Shown here piece by piece: positions 8,286 to 16,000 of a DNA stretch of 64,000 nucleotides (the first letter of the stretch is position 1; every line of letters begins with the position of its first letter). A program made the translations under genes and the position numbers. Source of the stretch: JAHFUA01 sp963733935 (GTDB lineage: Bacteria; Acidobacteriota; Terriglobia; Terriglobales; Acidobacteriaceae). Where the stretch lies: assembly GCA_963733935.1 (NCBI GenBank), contig CAVTEQ010000004.1, forward strand, positions 17,646 to 81,645, read 5' to 3'. A model generated the notes under the pieces. The model was given only the letters and a program-made list of their open reading frames with translations, was not told the origin of the DNA and searched no databases.

Positions 8286-9257
8286 ATGGCGCCTAAACCT
8301 TCTGCGGACGGCGAACTCGATCAGGCTCAGGCGGTCACCCATGACCTCTGGCGGAGCCGGCTGTCGGCTTGCGACGCGCTCCTCCCCGGGCTCTTTGCCG
8401 CCAGCGGCGCCGAGCGTTACGGCCTTTCGATTGAGATGTTTACAGGCATGCTGGCGGAAGTGGCAGGGAAGTACCTTCAGCCCGATGTGGAGGCCGACGC
8501 TATCCGCGAGTTCCTCTCGGGCCTGCGCCTTGACGAGCTGGTGCTGGCGCGGGCCTGCGCCGCCGGCAATGAATCGGCATGGGAAGCGTTTCTGACGCGA
8601 TATCGAGATTCGCTTTACCAGGCGGGCATCTCCATCGCAAACGATTACCAGGTTGGACGGGAGCTGGCCGACTCGCTCTACGCGGACTTGTTGGGCGCGG
8701 GCAACAAACGCGGTACGTCGGTGCTGAATTCCTACATGGGATACGGTTCGCTCGAAGGCTGGCTGCGAACCATCATGGCGAGGTCGGTCATTGACCGCTA
8801 CCGCAGCGAGCGTCGCCTGGTCAGCCTGCAGGATCAATTAGACGGCGGTTTGCAGTTGGTTGCTCCGGCCGAGCGGTCCGTCACTCCGGTAAACCCATAT
8901 ATAGAGGAAGCAACCGACGAAGCGTTGAGCGTGCTCGATACCGAGGACCGCTTCATCCTCGCCTCTTTTTTCCTGCACGGTCGCACCCTGGCCGAATTGG
9001 CTGGAATCCTCGGAGTGCATGAGTCCACGGTCAGCCGCCGCGTCCACAAAATCACCGCAAGCCTAAGAAAACAAATCATTCGAGGCATGATGCGCCGGGG
9101 CATGAGCCGGCGCCAGGCGGAGGAAGTCCTCGAAACCGACGTTCGCGACCTGCAAATAAATGTGCGCGATCGTCTGCAAGAAAACCTGCAAGAAACGCCC
9201 AATGGACCGTCTTTTCCACAGGGACGAGTCACCGGGAAGGCCAAGGATGATCAGTAA
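8286..9257 (+). CDS. Sigma-70 family (ECF-like) RNA polymerase sigma factor
   Basis: 323 residues. Region 2 is around residues 100-190 (NESAWEAFLTRYRDSLYQAG to GSLEGWLRTIMARSVIDRYR). Region 4 is around residues 215-275 (LDTEDRFILASFFLHGRTL and a VHESTVSRRVHKI recognition helix). It is longer than a minimal ECF factor because of ~85 extra N-terminal residues. The stop overlaps the start of the next gene by 11 bp, so translational coupling to an anti-sigma-like partner is likely. Target promoters are unknown. Confidence 0.85.
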   Translation: MAPKPSADGELDQAQAVTHDLWRSRLSACDALLPGLFAASGAERYGLSIEMFTGMLAEVAGKYLQPDVEADAIREFLSGLRLDELVLARACAAGNESAWEAFLTRYRDSLYQAGISIANDYQVGRELADSLYADLLGAGNKRGTSVLNSYMGYGSLEGWLRTIMARSVIDRYRSERRLVSLQDQLDGGLQLVAPAERSVTPVNPYIEEATDEALSVLDTEDRFILASFFLHGRTLAELAGILGVHESTVSRRVHKITASLRKQIIRGMMRRGMSRRQAEEVLETDVRDLQINVRDRLQENLQETPNGPSFPQGRVTGKAKDDQ

Positions 9258-10296
9258 GGTCGTAAATCGGAATACGGAACTTCCTGAGTTTGTTCGACGG
9301 CATCTGAGCAGCACGTTGGGAAACGCAGACCATCCTGATGCCGCATTGCTGACTGCGTTTGTGGAAGGAACACTTTTCAGGACTCACCGCGATCAGGTGT
9401 TGATTCACCTGGCAGCGTGCTCGGAATGCAACCGAGTGGCCGCGCTGATCGCACCCCGCCCCGAGGATTCCAGGGCTCGGCAACCGGTTGCGATCCGGCA
9501 TCGCTGGTTCGCGTGGGCTCCGATGCGTTGGGCCAGCGTGGCCGCCGTGGCTGCGATCGTGGTCAGCTCGGTGGTGGTCGGACGCATTGGCCGGCAGACG
9601 AAGGCTTCTCCCGCGCCGCCGGTTGTGGTTGCCACCTCGCAGTCGCCCAGCATTACAGCGCAACCGGCGGTTCCGGCGACTCAACCTGAAGCGCCACGCC
9701 GTGGCGACAAGCCTTCACAACGAGTTCTCAGTTCGCGCCAGCCCGTACAAACAGCCGCGGCTTCACCGCGACCGGTTCCAGCGCAGGCCGAGCCGCCGAT
9801 TACTGCACAGAATCGTCCGGCAGCTCCCACCGGTGTTAGCGGGCAGGAAGCATTTCAAACTGCAATGATCTCGAGGGCGCCCGCAGCTACCTCTGAGGTT
9901 GCGCCGAAAACTGAGCCAGCGCCAGGCAGCACTCCTGCTCCGCCGGCCCCAATGGCCGCAGGACCTGTATGGTCGGTGTCCGAGGCTGGGACGCTGCAGA
10001 GATCGAATGACAGCGGACGCACCTGGGCGGGGGTGGCGGTCCCAAGTCGCGCGCCGCTACGCGCGGTATCTGTCTCGGGCCCGGAAATTTGGACGGGCGG
10101 CGACCGGGGTGCGCTCTATCACTCGACCGACGCCGGCCAGACCTGGCTGCCGGTGGTTCCGACGGCGAACGGAGTGGCGCTTTCCGCGGACATCACGCGC
10201 ATTGTCTTCCTTGATATGCATCGCGGTTGGATTGCAACTCGAAAAGGGGACATATGGACAACGCGCGACGGCGGCGCTACCTGGGTACTGAAATAG
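9247..10296 (+). CDS. Anti-sigma-like membrane protein with C-terminal YCF48/BNR-type repeats
   Basis: 349 residues. An N-terminal HLAACSECNRV segment (residues ~55-65) matches the HxxxCxxC core of anti-sigma zinc fingers. One transmembrane helix follows (about residues 96-116, WASVAAVAAIVVSSVVVG). A Pro/Ala-rich linker of ~120 residues leads to a C-terminal domain with SNDSGRTWAG, STDAGQTWLP and TTRDGGATWV, the Asp-box pattern of BNR/YCF48-like propellers. The start overlaps the sigma gene, supporting a sigma/anti-sigma pair. The outer domain may sense a periplasmic signal, which is inference. The domain has only about three repeats, short for a closed propeller. Confidence 0.75.
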   Translation: MISKVVNRNTELPEFVRRHLSSTLGNADHPDAALLTAFVEGTLFRTHRDQVLIHLAACSECNRVAALIAPRPEDSRARQPVAIRHRWFAWAPMRWASVAAVAAIVVSSVVVGRIGRQTKASPAPPVVVATSQSPSITAQPAVPATQPEAPRRGDKPSQRVLSSRQPVQTAAASPRPVPAQAEPPITAQNRPAAPTGVSGQEAFQTAMISRAPAATSEVAPKTEPAPGSTPAPPAPMAAGPVWSVSEAGTLQRSNDSGRTWAGVAVPSRAPLRAVSVSGPEIWTGGDRGALYHSTDAGQTWLPVVPTANGVALSADITRIVFLDMHRGWIATRKGDIWTTRDGGATWVLK

Positions 10297-10416
10297 GTCC
10301 CGAATGGTAAATGGTTCAGTTACGTTGGTAAGTTGCCGTCCGCGGCATCCTGTTGTTAGCTATAACGCACGATTTCTGGGAGCTTAATCGCTTCTGGGGA
10401 TCCTCCTTGAATGGGC

Positions 10417-10454
10417 GGGGTCTGCATTCCGGCAGGCCCCGTCTTTTTGTTTTT
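10417..10454 (+). terminator. Rho-independent terminator after the sigma/anti-sigma operon
   Basis: A 9-bp stem, GGGGTCTGC (10417-10425) with GCAGGCCCC (10432-10440) and one G-T pair, has a 6-nt loop and is followed by CTTTTTGTTTTT-type thymine runs. The complement also ends convergently at 10453, so the hairpin may serve both directions. Confidence 0.7.
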
Positions 10455-12666
10455 ATTGAGGGTTTCGCAGGGTATTCCAGGCGCGCGCCCGGCCCTGAGC
10501 GACCTGGGAATCGATATCCGCCTTGATCTCTGGCGGTTCGTAGCTGGAGTTCTCAACCGCAGCATCGAAGGCGCTCAGCGCGTTCTGCGGCTGGTGCATG
10601 CCGATATAAAGCGACCCGAGAGAAACGTAATACTGGCTGGGATGGGTGGAGAGTCGGGCCGCCTCTTCGAGCGCGCGCACCGCTTCGGTGTATCGTCGTT
10701 CGGCAGAGTACATCATGGCGAGCGCCGCCCAGGTGGCTTCAACCGGCTTCAATCGGGCGGACACCAGGTATTCGCGCTCCGCCTGCCGCGGCTGTCCGCT
10801 TGCCTGATAGAGTTGCCCGCGAATCTGGTGCAGGAATGGCTCTTCCGGAAACATCCGCAGGGCACGATCGAGCGCAATCTCAGCCTCCGAGTTGCGCGCG
10901 AGCTTGAAGAGAATTGAGCCCGCGTTGGCGTAGAAGTTGAACAACTCGGCGCGGCCGCGAATGGAACCATCCGCCACCAGCGCCGGCGGCGCCTCAAATC
11001 GCGCGGCTTGGCAGTCCACGGCGAAGCGCTTGATCAGCTCCGAATTTTCAGGCTGGTCGCGCAGCAGCACGATGGACACCGCATCGAGATAAACCGGCTT
11101 CCAAACGGTGCTGGCGCAGAATTGGCGCAGAGCGCCACCGCCCAAGCCCCAGTAGCGCGCGAGCGAAAAGATGAGCGTATTGATGCCACGCTTGTCGGCC
11201 TCTTGCTGCCAGGCGGGCGAATCCGGCGGTTGCCGCATCAGTTGTCGCTGCTCAGACATCAGTTCGCCAAACGGCAGGGCGCGGCCGTCGATGTAATCCG
11301 GATACTGCGGCCCGAGACGGAAAGAAAGAAATCCGCCCAAGTTGTAATCGTGAAAAATATTGCCGGGAAGCTTCTCGCGCGCGACGAAAGCGGCGGCGCC
11401 TTCCGGATACCAGGAAGTCAGCCCGGCGCCGAAGAGGTTGACGTCACCTGCCGCGATGTAGGCGCGCTCCGTAATTAAATCGTAGCTCCGAACTCCCAGC
11501 AGCCCGATCGTGATTATCGCGACAGCAGCGGTAAGGACGTTCGCGTACCGCGCCAGGATGGGCGTGGAAGGACGCTTATCCGCAGTTTTGCGACGTCGCG
11601 GCGTCGGACTTTTCTCGGAAACAGGCTCCGGCAGTCGTACGGGTACGAGGCCGGCCAAAAAAGGCGCCGCAACCACGATCGCGACCACTGCAAACAGAGC
11701 CTGGAAACGAATATGTTGCAGCGAAAGATATGCCGATCCCAACAGCAAGAGAGCCGGACCCAGAGATTTGCGTTTGAGCGCGAGCGCAGCCGCCACAATG
11801 GCGAGCGCCAGAAGCCAGAAGTAGCTGCTGCTGGGATCGCGCCAGCGAAACGCCTCTGATAAAGTCGCCGCGTTGAGCGGAACGTGCCGCCACTCGGCGA
11901 TCACGTTCTGTTGTGCAGACATGCCGCTTTCCTGGCGAAACAGGGCGCCGTAGATCCGCCAGCCGAAGGGGTTGATGAGAGTGGCAGGCACGGCAGCGAC
12001 CAGCCACGGGATTGCCGATCGCAAACGCGCCCGCGCGGCTGCGCGGCGGTCCGCAACAAGAAACTCGGCCAGTTCCATCACGACGTATGCGGCCAGCAAG
12101 GCGAACCCGGCGATAAAGCCCAGGTGAGTATTTGCCCAGATGCAAAAAACAACCGGAATCAGCCAAAGGGGTGCTCGGCGGCCGCGGAAGCGACGCCAGA
12201 GCAGCACCAGCAGGATCGCAAATAACAGGGTCGTGAACAGGTCGGCGCGTGGAGCGGTGCGGTAGGCAATCTTCGGGATGGCGAGCATCGCCAGCACAGC
12301 CGCCGCGATCCCTGCTTCTCCAAGAAAGGCATACGCTACCGTTGCGGCGCACGCCGCGGCGTTCAGCCAGGATAGGGCCGCAAATCCTCCGAGCAGGTAG
12401 AGCAGATAAAGAAGTACCTCCGACAGCGCCGGATAGATCCAGGCTGCGCCGCGAGCCGTGTAGGAGAGAACGTCGGTGGTGGGGATTTGATGGTGTTGGA
12501 GAATGTATCTCCCGCTGGCCAGTTGCCAGCCGGTGTCGGCATCGGTGATGGTGCGAAGCCCCGCCAGCACGGCATACAGCAGCACCAGTCCCATCAAGCC
12601 GTAAGCCGCGTAACCACGCAGTCGTGGTGCATCGAGGAAGAATTGGCCTGCTGGCTTGGTCCCCAT
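10453..12666 (-). CDS. Polytopic membrane protein with C-terminal TPR repeats
   Basis: 737 residues. The N-terminal ~410 residues contain roughly ten hydrophobic helices (for example GLMGLVLLYAVLAGL and IPVVFCIWANTHLGFIAGF), with DADTGWQLASG in the first loop. The layout resembles GT-C glycosyltransferase or oligosaccharyl-transferase-like acidobacterial proteins, but no catalytic motif lets me assign activity. A soluble middle region follows (YPEGAAAFV, DYIDGRALPFG). The last ~170 residues hold tetratricopeptide repeats (NSEAEIALDRALRMFPEE, RYTEAVRALEEAARLS). It is transcribed convergently with the anti-sigma gene. Confidence 0.7.
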   Translation of the reverse strand: MGTKPAGQFFLDAPRLRGYAAYGLMGLVLLYAVLAGLRTITDADTGWQLASGRYILQHHQIPTTDVLSYTARGAAWIYPALSEVLLYLLYLLGGFAALSWLNAAACAATVAYAFLGEAGIAAAVLAMLAIPKIAYRTAPRADLFTTLLFAILLVLLWRRFRGRRAPLWLIPVVFCIWANTHLGFIAGFALLAAYVVMELAEFLVADRRAAARARLRSAIPWLVAAVPATLINPFGWRIYGALFRQESGMSAQQNVIAEWRHVPLNAATLSEAFRWRDPSSSYFWLLALAIVAAALALKRKSLGPALLLLGSAYLSLQHIRFQALFAVVAIVVAAPFLAGLVPVRLPEPVSEKSPTPRRRKTADKRPSTPILARYANVLTAAVAIITIGLLGVRSYDLITERAYIAAGDVNLFGAGLTSWYPEGAAAFVAREKLPGNIFHDYNLGGFLSFRLGPQYPDYIDGRALPFGELMSEQRQLMRQPPDSPAWQQEADKRGINTLIFSLARYWGLGGGALRQFCASTVWKPVYLDAVSIVLLRDQPENSELIKRFAVDCQAARFEAPPALVADGSIRGRAELFNFYANAGSILFKLARNSEAEIALDRALRMFPEEPFLHQIRGQLYQASGQPRQAEREYLVSARLKPVEATWAALAMMYSAERRYTEAVRALEEAARLSTHPSQYYVSLGSLYIGMHQPQNALSAFDAAVENSSYEPPEIKADIDSQVAQGRARAWNTLRNPQ

Positions 12667-13041
12667 GGTGGAGGCTTAACACAACAACGGTGCCAGGGGA
12701 AGGGAACTGGATGGTTCCCTCCGCCTGGCGAAGATTCAGAAGGCCACGCCCCAAAAGATGGAGTCAAACGGGGCTAGCCCAAAGTGTCTCCTTTAGTAGT
12801 GCAAGCGACTGCGCATGGCTGCCAATTCAGATTTAGTATCGCTTGTAAATTAATCATAATGCAACAGTTAAAGATCGACGCTTTGGCATGAACCGTGCAG
12901 TAATCCGGGCTGGAAAAGCACGCCGCTCTTTGTCCCCCCGTGCACGCTGGTGGCTGTTGTTCCTCCCCGTGCGAGCAAATAGCTGGCCGCGTGCGCTCTT
13001 TTCGCGCTGGCAGCGCGAAAAGGCTCTACGGGGTCGCTCGA
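12667..13041. promoter_or_regulatory. 375-bp intergenic region with a stem-loop just before a secreted-protein start
   Basis: No gene is seen here. The part around 12780-12880 is AT-rich and probably contains divergent promoters. A perfect 10-bp inverted repeat (CTTTTCGCGC, loop TGGCA, GCGCGAAAAG) occupies 12998-13022 and ends 19 bp before the ATG at 13042. It would lie in the mRNA leader. There is no T-run after it, so it does not look like a simple terminator. Confidence 0.5.
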
Positions 13042-16000
13042 ATGAAAAAAATCTTCCTGGGTCTCGAGCTCCTTCTCCTGGTGTTTCTCCCCACCCTGCT
13101 GCTGGCGGATGACCCACCCGCACAGACGTTTCTTGTCGACCGCTATTCCAATAACGCCGGTCCGGGAACTCCCATGGACCAGATACTGCGGCTGATCAAC
13201 GTGGGAGTCGACGGCACCCCTCTCACCACCCCGGTGGGCGACGTGTGCGCCAACATCTACGTCTTCGACGCCAACCAGGAAATGGTTTCCTGTTGCTCCT
13301 GCCGGGTAACGCCCAACGAACTTGTAACCGCATCGGTTGCCAACCAACTAACCGGCAATCCGCTGACCTCGGTCAGTCCGATCGCGGGTGTCATCAAGAT
13401 CGTGCCCACGGTCGCGGGGTCTGGTGTCTGCAGCCCGACCGCACCGTCCGGAGCCTCCGACGCTACCCTGCTCTCCGGATCCTCCACCCACGTGGAAGTC
13501 TCGGGCCCACTTTCCTACATCACGGAAACCCATATTCCGGTTGCGCCTCTCGGGCCGGATGAGGCCAGCTTCCTGTTCAATGCGTGCTTCTACGTGAAAT
13601 ATCTCGGCAGCGGAGCCGGCCGGGGGAGTTGCACCTGCACCGGCAGCAACGTTAACGGCGGCACCACGACCTTTAGCATTTCTGGCACGATCAGCGGGCC
13701 GGGCGGCAACGGCGCCAGCGTGAACCTGACCGGCACCGCCACCGCCACCGTTACAGCGGATGCTTCGGGCAATTACATCTTCCCTGGCTTGGGACCGGGT
13801 TCGTACACGGTTACGCCCAGCAAGGCAGGTTTCACATATTCCCCTGCAAGCGCGTCCGCAGTAATCACCACGGTGAACAGCACCAATGTGACCGGCCTTA
13901 ACTTCAGCACGGTCGCGTATGGCATCTCCGGCACGATCAGCGGAGCAGGCGGCAGCGCCGCCACCTTAAATCTGACGGGGACCTCTTCGGCTTCCGCGAC
14001 GGCCGATGCTTCGGGCAACTACAGCTTCAGCGGCCTCCCGAACGGGTCCTACACGGTGACGCCCAGCAAGGCAGGATTCACGTTTAATCCCGCGAGCCAG
14101 CAAGCCGCCATCAACAATGCCAACGTGGCCGGAGTCAACTTCGCGAGCGGCGTGAGTTACAGCATCTCGGGGACGATCAGTGGCGTGGGCGGCAGCGGCG
14201 CAACCGTAAGTCTCACCGGGGCCTCCACGGCGACGGTAACCGCGGATGCCGCCGGCAACTACAGCTTCACCGGTTTGCAGAACGGGTCTTACAACGTCAC
14301 GCCCAGCCAGGCCGGGTTCACCTTTACTCCCGCGAGCCAGCCGGCAACGATCAACAACGCCAGCGTAACCGGGATGAACTTTGGCACGGTCACCTTCAGC
14401 ATCTCGGGTGCGATCAGCGGCGCGGGCGGCAGCGGCGCAAGCGTAATCCTCACCGGACCCTCCACCGCCGTCGTAACCGCGGATGCGGCGGGCAACTTCA
14501 GCTTCATCGGTTTGCAGAACGGTTTCTACACGGTCACGCCCAGCAAAGCAGGGTTCGCATTTACCCCTGCGAGCCAGCCGGCGACGGTCAACGGCCTGAG
14601 CGTGGCTGCGATCAATTTCAGCACGGTCACCTACAGCATCTCGGGCACGATCAGCGGGGCGGGCGGGAGCGGCGCGACGGTAAATCTCACGGGTGCGTCC
14701 ACAGCTACGGTTACGGCGGATGCGGCGGGGAATTACAGCTTCCCTGGACTGCAGAATGGGTCCTACACGGTGACGGCCAGCAAGGCTGGGTTCACTTTCA
14801 CTCCCGCCGGCCAGCCAGTCACGATCAACAACGCCAGCGTGACCGCGATGAACTTCAGCACGGTCACCTACAGCATCTCCGGGACGATCAGCGGAGCGGG
14901 CGGCAACGCGGCCACCGTTACCTTGAGCGGCGGCGCCAGCGCAGTCGTGACCGCCGATGCCTCCGGCAATTACACATTCCCCGGATTGACGAATGGGGCC
15001 TACGTGGTGACCCCGAGCCAGCCCGGCTTTAGCTTCAGCCCGGCCAATCAGTCGGTGACGGTAAGCAGCGCCAACGTGACCTCGGTCAGCTTCAGCACGG
15101 TCACGTACAGCATCTCCGGAACAATCAGCGGGGCGGGCGGCAGCGGCGCAACTGTGAATTTGACGGGGGCGGCGACCGCGACGGTCACGGCAGATGCTGC
15201 CGGCAACTACAGCTTCACCGGCCTGCAGAATGGGTCGTACACGGTGACCCCCAGCAAAGCGGGATTCGCATTTACTCCTGCGAGCCAACCGGTCACAGTC
15301 AACAACGCCAGCGTGACCGGGATGAATTTCAGCATCGTTACCTATAGCATCTCGGGCACGATCAGCGGCGCGGGCGGCACAGGCGCAACGGTGAACCTCA
15401 CGGGAGCCTCTGCCGCAACCGTAACCGCGGACGCCGGGGGCAACTACAGCTTCACCGGCCTGCAGAATGGCTCGTACACGGTTACACCCAGCAAGGCGGG
15501 ATTCTCCTTTACTCCCGCAAGCCAGCCGGCCACGGTCAGCAGCTCGAACCTGACAGGGATTAATTTCGGCACCGTCACTTACAGCATCTCGGGCACGATC
15601 AGCGGCGCGGGCGGCCCCAGCGCCACTGTAAATCTGACCGGGGCCGCGACCGCATCTGTTACGGCGGACCCCGCCGGCAACTACAGCTTCACCGTCGTGC
15701 AGAATGGGTCATACACGATCACGCCTGTCAAAGCTGGGTTCTCCTTCAGTCCTGCAAGCCAGCCGGCCACGGTCAACAACGCCAACGTCACCGCGATGAA
15801 TTTCGCCACGGTTACCTACAGCATCTCCGGCACGATCGGCGGCGCGGGTGGGAACGGGGCAACCATGGTGCTGAGCGGCGCTGCCAGCGCGGCCACGACC
15901 GCGGACGGCTCCGGCAATTACACGTTCTCCGGCTTAACGAATGGCTCCTACGTGGTAACCCCGAGCCATGCCGGATTTAACTTCAGCCCGGCCAGCCAAT

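Noticed and set aside
13966..15288. Long minus-strand open frame opposite the 17-repeat protein
   Set aside because: Arises from the low-stop composition of the repeats. The translation is Arg/Ala-rich and has no domain; the plus frame is clearly the coding one.
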